In this document: positions 24,437 to 34,210 of the stretch, piece after piece
How the letters are laid out: the number at the start of each line of letters is the position of its first letter
Numbering within the stretch: position 1 is the stretch's first letter
NCBI GenBank assembly: GCA_024400995.1
Contig: JAKSLU010000008.1
Coordinates: forward strand, 1-42,482
DNA length: 42,482 bases
Origin: Bacteroidaceae bacterium
GTDB lineage: Bacteria > Bacteroidota > Bacteroidia > Bacteroidales > Bacteroidaceae
Reading direction: 5' to 3'
Position numbers and translations under genes: made by a program
Notes under the pieces: generated by a model
The model's database searches: none
Told to the model about the DNA's origin: nothing
Seen by the model: the letters and a program-made list of their open reading frames with translations, nothing else

Positions 24437-24457
24437 CGAAAACGAAAACGAAAACGA
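24434..24457 (+). repeat. Short CGAAAA hexamer repeat
   Basis: Three consecutive near-perfect CGAAAA units follow the esterase stop, then CGATGACGATAAC. A simple low-complexity tract just before a candidate promoter. Confidence 0.6.
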
Positions 24458-24463
24458 TGACGA

Positions 24464-24471
24464 TAACTTTG
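24464..24471 (+). promoter_or_regulatory. Candidate -7 element of the rhomboid gene
   Basis: TAACTTTG followed by ACC, 20 bases before the rhomboid ATG. The -33 position falls in the CGAAAA repeat and lacks TTG. Confidence 0.35.
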
Positions 24472-24491
24472 ACCTTAACGAAAACTCTCTA

Positions 24492-25259
24492 ATGAACAAT
24501 ATACCCCGCATTACCCGCTCACTCATCATAGCCAATGTCATCTGCTATATGCTGCAGATGGCCACTGAGAACGTGATGGGTGCCGACATGCTCACTTACT
24601 ATGGCGGACTGTGGCCTGCCCAGTCACCCTTCTTCCACTTTTGGCAGCCCACCACCTACATGTTCCTGCATGGTAGTCTCACCCACCTGTTCTTCAACAT
24701 GTTCTCCCTCTGGATGTTCGGCCGTATCATCGAGCAGAGTATGGGTGAAAGGCGCTTTCTGCTCTTCTACTTTGTCTGCGGATTGGGTGCAGCCCTCTGC
24801 CAGATAGTGTGGCAACTCTTCACGGGTGAGTATGTCCCCACGGTAGGTGCCAGCGGTGCCTGCTATGGCATACTGCTGGCCTTCGGCATGTTCTACCCCA
24901 ACGAGCGTATCATGCTCATCTTCCCGCCCATACCGATGAAGGCCAAGTACTTCGTGGCAGGCTATGCCGCCATTGAAGTATTCTCTGCCTTCAACACCAA
25001 CAGCAACATAGCCCATCTGGCTCACCTCGGTGGTATGCTCTTTGGTTGGCTGCTCATCACCTGGTGGCGCAGCGAGGCTCGCCGTCCCCGCACCCGCAAG
25101 AACAAGTACGAGAACTGGCACACCGCTGACTACGACTACAATCTCGAGCAGCGCCGCCGCCAGGAGCGCGTGGACGAACTCCTCGACAAGGTTCGCACCT
25201 CCGGCTATGAGGGACTGACCGAGGAGGAAAAGCGTGAGCTCTTCACTTATACGAGGTAA
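24492..25259 (+). CDS. Rhomboid family intramembrane serine protease
   Basis: 255 residues with about six membrane segments. It cuts membrane-spanning substrates within the bilayer. The catalytic Ser121 is in GASGACYG and the catalytic His178 in AHLAHLGGMLFGW. The L1 loop and early helices show FLHGSLTHLFFNMFSLWMFG. A soluble charged tail of about 60 residues follows (WHTADYDYNLEQRRRQERVDELLDKV). The EEP-fold membrane gene starts 19 bases downstream. Confidence 0.93.
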   Translation: MNNIPRITRSLIIANVICYMLQMATENVMGADMLTYYGGLWPAQSPFFHFWQPTTYMFLHGSLTHLFFNMFSLWMFGRIIEQSMGERRFLLFYFVCGLGAALCQIVWQLFTGEYVPTVGASGACYGILLAFGMFYPNERIMLIFPPIPMKAKYFVAGYAAIEVFSAFNTNSNIAHLAHLGGMLFGWLLITWWRSEARRPRTRKNKYENWHTADYDYNLEQRRRQERVDELLDKVRTSGYEGLTEEEKRELFTYTR

Positions 25260-25278
25260 ACGAAGGCAATACCCAATT

Positions 25279-26394
25279 ATGGCCCGAAAGCAACGACATA
25301 GACACGGTATCTGGCACTACATCTGCCAGTTCTCCACGCAGCTCACCACCGCCATGCAGTGCATCGCCGCACTCATGCTGGGGGCGAGCGCTGGCAGTGT
25401 CTATGTGAGCCCTGACAGCATACATGGCGTGAGCATCTTGGGGCTGGGATTCCCGTTCTTCCTTGCCTTTGCTGTTCTGGTGGGGTGCATAGCCCTGCTC
25501 TTCACGCCGCGCCGTTCATGGATATCACTCGTAGGGCTGCTGGCCTGCTGCGGTAGCATACGCAACTACAGTCCCATCAATCTGCCCAACGAGCCCCCCG
25601 CAGAGGCCTGGCACGTCATGACCTGGAATCTTGGTGGCGTACAGTGGGACGACTCCTCCCGCACGGCCCTCAAGGAGTACATCCAGCGGGCCGACCTCGA
25701 CATTGCCTGTTTCCAGGAGATTTGTCCCACCCGCTCCGACACACTGGCCCAGGCTTTGCGCTACCGTATGCCCTACTGCAGCTTTAGCGGCAAGGACGAT
25801 GGCGGCACTGGCATCTCCATTCTCTCCCGCTGGCCCATCATCGGTGTTGACACGCTCAGCGACCATGGTGCCAATCGCGCTCAGGCCTACACCCTTCTGC
25901 TCGCTCCAGGCGACACGCTCTTTGTGGTCAACGTCCACATGGAGAGTATGCACATCCCCCACGAGACCCGCACTGACTATAGTGCTATCGTGCACCGCGA
26001 GCAGACCAACCGCGACACGGTGGAGACCATCTCCAAGACCCTCCTGCAGCACATCGCAGAAAACAGCGCTGTACGCTCCCATCAGGCCGACAGTGTGGCC
26101 GACTACATACGCCACCATGCCGGACAGAAGATACTCGTCATGGGCGACTTCAACGATACGCCCATCAGCTACACACGCCAAAGGCTCTACGAGGCAGCCC
26201 CCCTCACCGACTGCTGGCGCGCCACGGGCACGGGCATAGCCCGCACCTTCAACCGCAACGCCTTCTACGTGCGTATAGACCACATCTTCTGCTCCTCTGC
26301 GCACTTTGTTCCCTATCAGTGCCGCATTGACCACTCCAAGCTGTCCGACCACTACCCCGTGGACACATACATTGGTAATATAACAACTAATTAA
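25279..26394 (+). CDS. Membrane-anchored endonuclease/exonuclease/phosphatase-fold protein
   Basis: 371 residues from ATG 25279; an earlier ATG at 25234 lies inside the rhomboid gene. The N-terminus has two or three membrane segments (about 25-105). The EEP domain follows with TWNLGG (about 115), CFQEIC (Glu near 146), VNVHMES, VMGDFNDTP (about 287-295), RIDHIFCS and LSDHYPV, so all catalytic motifs are present. The fold covers DNases, sphingomyelinases and phosphoinositide phosphatases, so the substrate is unknown. The active domain probably faces the periplasm. Confidence 0.88.
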   Translation: MARKQRHRHGIWHYICQFSTQLTTAMQCIAALMLGASAGSVYVSPDSIHGVSILGLGFPFFLAFAVLVGCIALLFTPRRSWISLVGLLACCGSIRNYSPINLPNEPPAEAWHVMTWNLGGVQWDDSSRTALKEYIQRADLDIACFQEICPTRSDTLAQALRYRMPYCSFSGKDDGGTGISILSRWPIIGVDTLSDHGANRAQAYTLLLAPGDTLFVVNVHMESMHIPHETRTDYSAIVHREQTNRDTVETISKTLLQHIAENSAVRSHQADSVADYIRHHAGQKILVMGDFNDTPISYTRQRLYEAAPLTDCWRATGTGIARTFNRNAFYVRIDHIFCSSAHFVPYQCRIDHSKLSDHYPVDTYIGNITTN

Positions 26395-26410
26395 CATAAA
26401 ACATCAAACA

Positions 26411-29254
26411 ATGAAAAAAGCACTTCTTAGCCTGCTTCTCACCCTCCTCGTGGGAGCAGTCTGGGCACAGACTCCCGAAGAGAAGCCTCTGCTCACTATC
26501 GGATGCCTCTCCGATGTGCATTGTATGAACAACATGATCACCCCCGCCAGCGGACTGCTCAGCGACATCCGTGTGCGTACCTCCATGACGCAGGTACTCG
26601 ACCGCATGAAGCAGGAGGACAACGTCGATGTTATCGTGCTCGGTGGCGACTGCCAGAGCGACAAAACTATCGACGAGGGCAACGCCATGATGGTACGCCA
26701 CCGCATCGCTCAGGCCACTCGCGGCTTCTTCCCCGAGGGCAAGGACCAGAGCGTCATCTGGGTCACTGGCAACCACGACTGGGAGGTGGCCAACTTTGAT
26801 GCTATCCCCAAGCCCTATCTGGCTGGCGACTTCTATCGATTCCCCATGAAGGAGGACATCGGCATCCTGCCCGAGGGCGACGCCTTCTACGAGAAGGCCG
26901 ACAACGGTTCTCTGGGCCAGGTGGAACTCCTCGCCGCCTACCACTACGTGCTCTATGGCTTTGACTTTGTCGTGCTTAACTGCGGCAAGAACTTCTTCAA
27001 GTCAGCCTGGGACTACACCTACTCCAAGGAGAGCGCAGAGTGGGTCAAGGCCAAGATGGATGAGATCTACGCCGACGATCCCAACAAGACAGTGTTCTTC
27101 TGCCTCCACATCCCCTTCCCCGATAGCAACAGCCTCAATAGCGGCAAGGGCATGGTCGATGGCGATGCCTTCCATATCCTCAAGGACTGCTTCACAGAGC
27201 ACCCCAACCTCATCATGCTCTATGGCCACGACCACGGCAAGGATGGTGCCTACACCCGCACTCACACCTCGCAGCGCGTCACCCTCTACGACAAGAGCGG
27301 CAACGTCATCAACACCACCGACGCCACCCACATCGATGGCAAGGTGACTACTACTGGCGGTAACAACACCGCTGACTTCGGCAACTTTACCGGCACCTGC
27401 AACCTCTACAACGAGCAGACTGGCAAGTACCTTGGTATCGATGCCAACAACCTCAACATGGTGGCCGACCCCTGGGAGTACACCGTGAGCGGCATCAACG
27501 GCCTCTTCACCATCAGCACCACTTATGGCACTGACAATAAGGCCACCGCCCTGCACATCGGTGGCAGTGGTCGCTGGAGCCGTGGTGATGCCAGCAACAT
27601 TTACGTATATGATGCTGAGGGCAAGCGCGTCGGCAGCATGGAGGATGGCAAGGGCTACTACCTCGTGGCCCTCTACGACAGCAAGTACTATGCCCTCAAG
27701 GCCGAGGTCTATAGCGCTGGTGGTAGTGGTCAGCGTATGCAAAGCACCACTGTCAATCTCGCCACTGACCAGTCCAGCATGGAGAGCGTGCCCGGCGCAG
27801 AGTATCTCTGGACCTTCAAGGGCCAGGGCACCACAACCAATCCTGACCCTGAGACCGAGGACGATCCCCTCAAGGGCGTGTACTTCAAGAGCAAGAGCGG
27901 CAAGTACTTTGGTGTGAACAATGGTGCCGTGGCCGTCCTCGACAAGGGCTACTCCCTCTGGCTCCGTCCTCTCGATGGCCAGCCCAATGCCTACAAGCTC
28001 TCTGACGCTCAGAACACCTACTGGATTAACACTGGCAGCAATGGCTATCTCTCCACTGCTGCCATCAATCAGGAGAACAACATCCGCAACTACTACTTCT
28101 ACGAGGCCACCACTACCGCTGCTGGTGTGACTGGTACTCTCGTGGACAAGCCCGAGGTGGACAAGGACTACGTCATCGTGGTTAAGCATGCCAACCTGGG
28201 TCTCTTTGCCATGTACTGCAGCCTGGCCAGTGGCAAGTCAGACCGCTTTGATGTCGTCAAGATTAGTAGCGACAACACCAAGATTCCCTCTACCATCACA
28301 CTGACCACCGACAACACCTCCTCCAACGGCAAGATTGACCTCTCCAAGGTCGTATGGACCATCGAGAAGGCCACAGACAGCAATTCCGATTCCAAACCTA
28401 CGGGAGACCCCTCCTTCTTCAGTGCCTTCATGGGTTCCCTGCGCTACTACCACAACAGCATCGATACGGGTGACCCCAGCGACTTGCCTACCATAGTGCA
28501 GGCTCTCCTCGTATATGTATATAAGGATCGCGTAGTGCTGCAGATGAAGAACTACAACCAGACGGGCGTCATCAACAACATCGAGATTGCCGAGGTGCCC
28601 GCCTCCTACACCTCTCTGCGTGAGGTCACCCACTCCGAGCCCGTGACCTACACCAAGGGCGAGAAGACTCCCGAGCCCAAGGATCCCGAACCCGAGCAGG
28701 CCCCCAGTTTCCCCATAGAGAACCACCCCTACGCCATCAAGCACGTAGAGACTGGCTACTACCTCAATGTGCGCGACCACAGCAGCGAGTGCACCATACT
28801 GGGCAGGAACCCTGAGACCTTCCGCTTCACTTGGCGCGGTGTGGGCAACAAGGGCTTCAGCATCAAGAACGACAAGGGGCTCTACATCGGTGGTCACAGC
28901 AACTCCTGGAACATGTCCTCCAGCATTCCCGAGTACTGGACCGTTGAGCCCGAGGAGGGTGGTTACTACTCCTTCAGCTGCACCACAGCAGGCAAGGGCA
29001 AGCATATTGGCTTTGACGAGACCACCCTCGGCAGCGCCGCCTATCGCGACAAGTACGTAGCCACCGATCACGGCATCTTTGAGATCATCGACCTCGAACC
29101 CACCGAGGGCCTCAAGATGGTCGATACCTACGTAGAGACCGCTCCCGCCGCAGCCTACGACCTCCAGGGTCGCATCGTGCGTGGCGCTGCCGCCATCACA
29201 GGCCGAGTGCAACACGGATTCTACATCCAGGCTGGTCGCAAGATTATGCGTTAA
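26411..29254 (+). CDS. Large secreted metallophosphoesterase with sorting tail
   Basis: 947 residues. Signal peptide 1-19, predicted cut VWA|Q20, giving an N-terminal Gln. A calcineurin-type phosphoesterase domain (about 25-300) shows all motifs: D35 and H37 (LSDVHC), GGDC (about 79), TGNHDWE (about 118-124), HIPF (about 233) and YGHDHG (about 271). The remaining 600 residues contain repeated beta-rich units with GYYLVALYDSKYYALK, KSGKYFGVNNG and HVETGYYLNVRDHS, perhaps ligand-binding. The end (AAYDLQGRIV ... RKIMR) is a type IX-like sorting tail. It is followed 36 bases later by the CotH protein. The substrate is unknown. Confidence 0.88.
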   Translation: MKKALLSLLLTLLVGAVWAQTPEEKPLLTIGCLSDVHCMNNMITPASGLLSDIRVRTSMTQVLDRMKQEDNVDVIVLGGDCQSDKTIDEGNAMMVRHRIAQATRGFFPEGKDQSVIWVTGNHDWEVANFDAIPKPYLAGDFYRFPMKEDIGILPEGDAFYEKADNGSLGQVELLAAYHYVLYGFDFVVLNCGKNFFKSAWDYTYSKESAEWVKAKMDEIYADDPNKTVFFCLHIPFPDSNSLNSGKGMVDGDAFHILKDCFTEHPNLIMLYGHDHGKDGAYTRTHTSQRVTLYDKSGNVINTTDATHIDGKVTTTGGNNTADFGNFTGTCNLYNEQTGKYLGIDANNLNMVADPWEYTVSGINGLFTISTTYGTDNKATALHIGGSGRWSRGDASNIYVYDAEGKRVGSMEDGKGYYLVALYDSKYYALKAEVYSAGGSGQRMQSTTVNLATDQSSMESVPGAEYLWTFKGQGTTTNPDPETEDDPLKGVYFKSKSGKYFGVNNGAVAVLDKGYSLWLRPLDGQPNAYKLSDAQNTYWINTGSNGYLSTAAINQENNIRNYYFYEATTTAAGVTGTLVDKPEVDKDYVIVVKHANLGLFAMYCSLASGKSDRFDVVKISSDNTKIPSTITLTTDNTSSNGKIDLSKVVWTIEKATDSNSDSKPTGDPSFFSAFMGSLRYYHNSIDTGDPSDLPTIVQALLVYVYKDRVVLQMKNYNQTGVINNIEIAEVPASYTSLREVTHSEPVTYTKGEKTPEPKDPEPEQAPSFPIENHPYAIKHVETGYYLNVRDHSSECTILGRNPETFRFTWRGVGNKGFSIKNDKGLYIGGHSNSWNMSSSIPEYWTVEPEEGGYYSFSCTTAGKGKHIGFDETTLGSAAYRDKYVATDHGIFEIIDLEPTEGLKMVDTYVETAPAAAYDLQGRIVRGAAAITGRVQHGFYIQAGRKIMR

Positions 29255-29290
29255 GAACACCGAAATCTACCTTACCTCAAATCACAATCT

Positions 29291-32200
29291 ATGAAACAAA
29301 CACTCCTTTTTCTAGGCTTTGTGCTTACAGCCGTCATAGCGGCTGTAGCACAACGGCCTAGTAACGAGACCATCTCATTCGGGGATATGCAACTGGACAT
29401 AACCGAGGGTGAGAGTAAAAGCGTCACCTGCAATTATACAGGGACCAAGACGCTCTACTGGAAGAGCGACAACTCCGAGGTAGCCTCAGTCACCAGCAAT
29501 GGTAGCAAGACAGCCACCATCACTGGTGTATCCGAGGGATCGACCGTCATTTCCGTCAGCACGAGCAACAGCTCTTACGACTGGAACGCCTCCAAGGCCT
29601 ATCTCTATGTCGTAGTTGCAAGCAAGCCCCTCACTGCTGACGACCTCACCTTTGAGCCCACCACCGTCAAGAACGGCAAGCTCGCCACCACCACCAAGTG
29701 GTATCTCGTCACCTGCCGCGGCAAGTATCTCTATGCTGACCCCGAGGGACTGCTGCTCTCCGCCATGATGCCGACCAACGATGGCACCGAGTCGCTCACC
29801 AACTATCTCTGGGCACTCACGGGCAGTGTGAGCAAGGGCTTCAAGTTCTACAACTTCGACACCGACGGCTCCATGGTCATGGGTGTTATGCCCGAGGACA
29901 AGGACGGCTACCCCATCTTTGATCATGCCCAGATTGGCCTCTTCGCCCCTGGTTCCATCAACGAGGACTACACCACCTTCCGTGCCTCGCGCAACGGTGA
30001 GGGTCTCACCTTTACCATCTGGGATGAGGCCTATGCTGGCCTCAACGACTGTGACAGCAAGAGCATACTATCCATCTGGGACAACTACAAGAACCTGACA
30101 GACGACGGTGCCCGCTTCCTCTTTTATGAGGTTGACCCTGCTGAGTTTGGCGGCATAGACGAGGCTGACATCATCCACACTACGGGAGTGAGCCTCAATG
30201 CCACTACGCTCACCCTCGCTTATGGTGAGACCCATCAACTCTCGGCCACCGTACTGCCCGTCAATGCTACATTCAAGACCGTGACCTGGACGAGCAGCAA
30301 CCCCACTGCTGTCAGCGTCAACAGTGCAGGCCTCATTACCGCCCGCGCTGCAGGCAAATCGACCATCACCGCTACCACCCGCGATGGCCATACAGCCTCC
30401 GTGGTGGTAAGCGTCACTCTGAACATCTACACCGACGGTCTGTGCATCAACGAGGTGCAGGCCAGTAACGTCGATCAGTATCTCGACCCCTCCTACAACT
30501 ACGGCGGATGGGTGGAACTCTACAACTCCAGCAGCCGCCAGATCAACCTCAACGGCCTCTTCCTGACCGACACGATGGACGAGCCCGCACAGTGGCCCCT
30601 CAGCAGCCTCAATCTGACCTACGCCGACTACTCGGAGAACTACAGCTATAGCTACAATCCCTACCGTGAGACCAGTAGCATCGTACCCGCCAAGGGATAT
30701 AGCCTCATCTGGTTTGACCACAACGACTGGCGCTATCCCATGATGTGCCCCTTCAAGCTCGACTGCGATGGTGCCACACTCTATGTGACCGATGGTGCCA
30801 ACGTCATCACCGAGTGCACCTATCCCGAGAGCATCACCCGCGCCTCCTGGGCCCGTACCACCGATGGCGGCACTACATGGGGCTGGACCTCAGAGCCAAC
30901 TCCTGGCACCAAGAACAGCACCTCCACCTTTGCATCCCAGCGTCTGGAGGCTCCCTCTGTGGATACAGACTCTCGCGTGTTCAGCAATGGCCGCTTCAAC
31001 GTCAGCGTGACTGTGCCCGAGGGTGCCACGCTACGCTATACCCTCGATGGCAGCACTCCCTCTGCCACCCACGGAGAGACCTCTGGCCTGGGCGTCTTTG
31101 AGATCAGTAACACGACCATCCTCCGCGTCTGCGCTGTGCAGGACGGCATGATCACCTCACCCGTTGTGACCCGCTCCTACATCAAGAGCACCTACACCGA
31201 GACCCTGCCCGTCATGAGCCTCGTCACTGAGGACGGCAATCTCTACGACAACGAATATGGTATCATGACGCGCGGCTACAATGGTCGTCCAGGACTCGGA
31301 CAGAGTTCTGCCTGCAACTGGAATATGGACTGGGATCGTCCCGCCAATATCGAACTGCTCTCCAAGCAGGGCGAAATGGTCTTCAATCAGGAGGCCAACG
31401 TCGCCATCTGCGGTGGCTGGAGCCGTGCCTATGAGCCCTACTCCTTCAAGGTGAAGGGCAAGAAGCAGTACGAGCACATGAACTACCTGCCCTACCACTT
31501 CTTCACAGCCAAGCCCTACATCAAGAACAAGACCCTGCAGATGCGCAACGGCGGTAACGACAATCCCGCCAATGGTGGCGGTGGCCGCTTCAAGGACGCA
31601 GCCCTACAGACCGTCATCCTCTCCTCTGGTCTGAACATCGACGGTCAGAGCTATGAGCCCGTGCACCTCTACCGCAACGGCAAGTATGCTGGTCTCATCA
31701 ACATGCGTGAGCCCAACAACCGCGACTACGTCTATAGCAACTACGGCTACGACGAGAGCGAGGTGGACCAGTTCGAGATGGACTGCGACTCCGCCTACGT
31801 GCAGTCCTCTGGCGACCGTGAGGCCTTTGAGCGCTGGTACGAGCTGGCTCGCAACTGCAGCGACCCCGAGGTGTATGAGCAGGTCAAGCAGATCTGCGAC
31901 GTGGAGGAGTTCATCAACTACATGTGCGTGCAGAGCTATCTCGCCCTCGCCGACTACGGCTACAACAACGTCAAGGGCTATCGTCCTCGCGTGGACCATG
32001 GCAAGTTCCGCTTCGTCCTCTTTGACCTTGACTCTGCTAGCGACTCAGGCAGTACATTCTCCTGGAACGCCAATCGCTACCACAATACACAGTACGAAGG
32101 TACCAACGGAGCCAAAGGCGCCCCTCGCACCAATATTGAGGTGGAGTTCATCACTATCTTCAACAACATGCTCAAGAACATCGAGTTCCGCAAGCAGTTT

Positions 32201-34006
32201 GTGGATCAGTTCTGCATCTTTACTGGTTCCGTGCTGGAGCCCGAGCGCTGCGCTGCTGTGATCGACTCGCTCTACAACAACGTGAGCTACGCTGCCAACA
32301 TTGAGGACACCCTCATCGACAAGAGCTATCTCTCCACCAGTAGCATAGCCTCTACACTCAAGAGCAGTTACTTCACCACCTCACGTATCAACTCTGCACT
32401 GAGCAGCATGGTCAACAACAACCTGCTCTCCACCGTCACCCAGAGTGGACGCACCACACTCACGCTGACCCAGAGCGATCCCCGCGGCCGCCTGCTACTC
32501 AACGATCTGCCCATCCCCACTGGCCGACTCTCTGGCCGCGTCTATGCCCCCGCCACCCTGCGTGCCGAGGCTCCCGCCGGCTACAAGTTCGTAGGCTGGA
32601 GAGTAGCAGAGCACAAGGGCGATACAGGCGAGGAGCAGACCCTCGTAGAGGAGAAGAGCAGCTGGCGCTACCAGGCCTACTCCTCTCTCGACCAGGAGGA
32701 CTGGACTGGCACGGACTACGACGACTCCTACTGGTTTGAGGGCTCAGCTCCCTTGGGCTATAGCAAGAACGTGTACGTCAACACGGAGACTCCCCAGGGT
32801 TTCCCCACCACCTACTTCCGCAAGGAGGCCACTCTCTCCGACAAGCCCGCCAGCGTTACCCTCAACTACAGGGTGGACGACGGCTTTGCTATCTACGTCA
32901 ATGGTCAGGAGGCTGGTCGCCACAACCTGCCCGAGGGTGCCACCTACGACACCTACACGGTCAGCTACGCCAACAACTACTTTGAGGGCTCGCTGACTCT
33001 GGATCCCGAACTCTTCAGCAAGGGAAAGAACGTCATTGCCGTGGAGGTGCACAACAGCAGTTCCACCAGCTCCGACCTCTACTGGGAGGCCTCCCTCACC
33101 TACACTCTGCCCACCACTGGTGGCGAGTCCAGCTCCACGGATGACTACGTCAGCACCGAGCCCGAATATACCCTGCCCCTCGGCAGGCAGGCCATTGAGG
33201 CCGTCTATGAGCCCCTCACCGCTGAGGAGATTGCTCTGACCGACACCCATCCCGTCAAGGTGAACGAGGTCAGCGCTGGCAATAGCATCTACATCAACGA
33301 CCAGTACAAGAAGGACGACTGGGTGGAACTCTACAACACCACCTCTGAGGACATCGATCTCACGGGCTACTATCTGAGCGACAAGGCCGACAAGCCCACC
33401 AAGTTCCAGATCGGGGCCACCAGCCTGAAGGATGGCAACATTCTGCCCGCCCATGGCTACCGCGTCGTGTGGTGCGCCAAGCGCGACCGCACCGGTCGTG
33501 ACATCTACTCTGGCTTTAAGCTCGACAACACGGACGGCTGCTGCGTCGTGCTCACCTCTCCCGACCAGAGCTGGTCCGACACCCTGACCTATCGTCAGAT
33601 GAACGGCGACGAGACCTGTGGTCTCTACCCTGATGGTAGTCAGAACGTCTATCTGATGAACATGCCCACCATCGCCAAGTCCAACCTCTACACCATGTAC
33701 GCCGCCTGGTACGACGAGCATGACCTGGAGTTGAACCCCGATCTCGTCGGTGTGCGTGAGATCTCCCACAGCAACGAGCTGGGCATCACCTACACGGCAC
33801 AGGGCCTGCTCGTCACCAACGAGTACATGCTGGCCACCCACGTCAGCGTCTGCAATCTGGCTGGCCAGGAACTCCTCTCCGTCCGTCCCGACATGAGTAT
33901 GGGTCGTGCCACCATCAGCACCCACTCTCTGCCTGAGGGCGTCTATGTGGCCCGTGCCACTGATGCCGAGGGCGAGATGGTCAGCACCAAGTTCGTTGTG
34001 CGATAG
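29291..34006 (+). CDS. Giant secreted CotH-kinase protein with Ig-like and lamin-tail domains
   Basis: 1571 residues. Signal peptide 1-20 with cut AVA|Q21. Order: Ig-like BIG2 (about 25-110), a spacer, second BIG2 (about 297-376), lamin-tail domain (about 383-530, INEVQASN ... GGWVELYNSS), chitobiase/hexosaminidase C-terminal-like domain (about 570-630, LRYTLDGSTPSATHG), CotH kinase domain (about 637-1003, RFVLFDLDSASDSG), a lectin-like beta domain (about 1120-1280), second lamin-tail domain (about 1321-1450, VNEVSAGNS ... DDWVELYNTT), and a sorting tail ending TKFVVR. CotH proteins are secreted atypical kinases in spore formers. The target here is unknown. Confidence 0.9.
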   Translation: MKQTLLFLGFVLTAVIAAVAQRPSNETISFGDMQLDITEGESKSVTCNYTGTKTLYWKSDNSEVASVTSNGSKTATITGVSEGSTVISVSTSNSSYDWNASKAYLYVVVASKPLTADDLTFEPTTVKNGKLATTTKWYLVTCRGKYLYADPEGLLLSAMMPTNDGTESLTNYLWALTGSVSKGFKFYNFDTDGSMVMGVMPEDKDGYPIFDHAQIGLFAPGSINEDYTTFRASRNGEGLTFTIWDEAYAGLNDCDSKSILSIWDNYKNLTDDGARFLFYEVDPAEFGGIDEADIIHTTGVSLNATTLTLAYGETHQLSATVLPVNATFKTVTWTSSNPTAVSVNSAGLITARAAGKSTITATTRDGHTASVVVSVTLNIYTDGLCINEVQASNVDQYLDPSYNYGGWVELYNSSSRQINLNGLFLTDTMDEPAQWPLSSLNLTYADYSENYSYSYNPYRETSSIVPAKGYSLIWFDHNDWRYPMMCPFKLDCDGATLYVTDGANVITECTYPESITRASWARTTDGGTTWGWTSEPTPGTKNSTSTFASQRLEAPSVDTDSRVFSNGRFNVSVTVPEGATLRYTLDGSTPSATHGETSGLGVFEISNTTILRVCAVQDGMITSPVVTRSYIKSTYTETLPVMSLVTEDGNLYDNEYGIMTRGYNGRPGLGQSSACNWNMDWDRPANIELLSKQGEMVFNQEANVAICGGWSRAYEPYSFKVKGKKQYEHMNYLPYHFFTAKPYIKNKTLQMRNGGNDNPANGGGGRFKDAALQTVILSSGLNIDGQSYEPVHLYRNGKYAGLINMREPNNRDYVYSNYGYDESEVDQFEMDCDSAYVQSSGDREAFERWYELARNCSDPEVYEQVKQICDVEEFINYMCVQSYLALADYGYNNVKGYRPRVDHGKFRFVLFDLDSASDSGSTFSWNANRYHNTQYEGTNGAKGAPRTNIEVEFITIFNNMLKNIEFRKQFVDQFCIFTGSVLEPERCAAVIDSLYNNVSYAANIEDTLIDKSYLSTSSIASTLKSSYFTTSRINSALSSMVNNNLLSTVTQSGRTTLTLTQSDPRGRLLLNDLPIPTGRLSGRVYAPATLRAEAPAGYKFVGWRVAEHKGDTGEEQTLVEEKSSWRYQAYSSLDQEDWTGTDYDDSYWFEGSAPLGYSKNVYVNTETPQGFPTTYFRKEATLSDKPASVTLNYRVDDGFAIYVNGQEAGRHNLPEGATYDTYTVSYANNYFEGSLTLDPELFSKGKNVIAVEVHNSSSTSSDLYWEASLTYTLPTTGGESSSTDDYVSTEPEYTLPLGRQAIEAVYEPLTAEEIALTDTHPVKVNEVSAGNSIYINDQYKKDDWVELYNTTSEDIDLTGYYLSDKADKPTKFQIGATSLKDGNILPAHGYRVVWCAKRDRTGRDIYSGFKLDNTDGCCVVLTSPDQSWSDTLTYRQMNGDETCGLYPDGSQNVYLMNMPTIAKSNLYTMYAAWYDEHDLELNPDLVGVREISHSNELGITYTAQGLLVTNEYMLATHVSVCNLAGQELLSVRPDMSMGRATISTHSLPEGVYVARATDAEGEMVSTKFVVR

Positions 34007-34047
34007 CCGTCGTTTTTTCCAAAATAGGCATCGCATTACCTACACTC

Positions 34048-34081
34048 ATCCCCCGCTACGAGGCAGTTCGTGGCGGGGGAT
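34048..34081. terminator. Hairpin after the CotH gene
   Basis: A 9-bp GC-rich stem (atcccccgc at 34048-34056, its complement at 34073-34081) extends by a wobble pair and ACGA/TCGT to 14 bp with a 6-base loop. The following sequence is only mildly T-rich. It lies 42 bases beyond the CotH stop. Confidence 0.65.
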
Positions 34082-34100
34082 GCTCTTTATGTAGAAGAAC

Positions 34101-34210
34101 TACTATATAGACTAAGGAATATTACTCTATAAACTAAGGAAAAATACTGTATAAACTAAGGAAAACTACCGTATAGACCAAGGAAAGCTACTGTATATAC
34201 TACGCATAGC
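34101..34210 (-). repeat. Array C of the 22-bp intergenic repeat family (5 units, inverted)
   Basis: TACT/TACC recurs at 34101, 34123, 34145, 34167 and 34189, exactly 22 bases apart. Plus-strand units read like TACTGTATAAACTAAGGAAA; the fifth is degenerate. On the minus strand they read TTTTCCTTAGTTTATACAGTA in pieces, matching arrays A and B. The last unit overlaps the stop region of the HD-domain gene. Confidence 0.9.

Noticed and set aside
25234..25278. Upstream ATG for the EEP-fold gene
   Set aside because: It lies inside the end of the rhomboid gene and adds a short basic stretch unlike an export signal. ATG 25279 gives a better membrane N-terminus.
34101..34210. CRISPR array
   Set aside because: The repeats are 22 bp with no unique spacers between them, and no cas gene is nearby.
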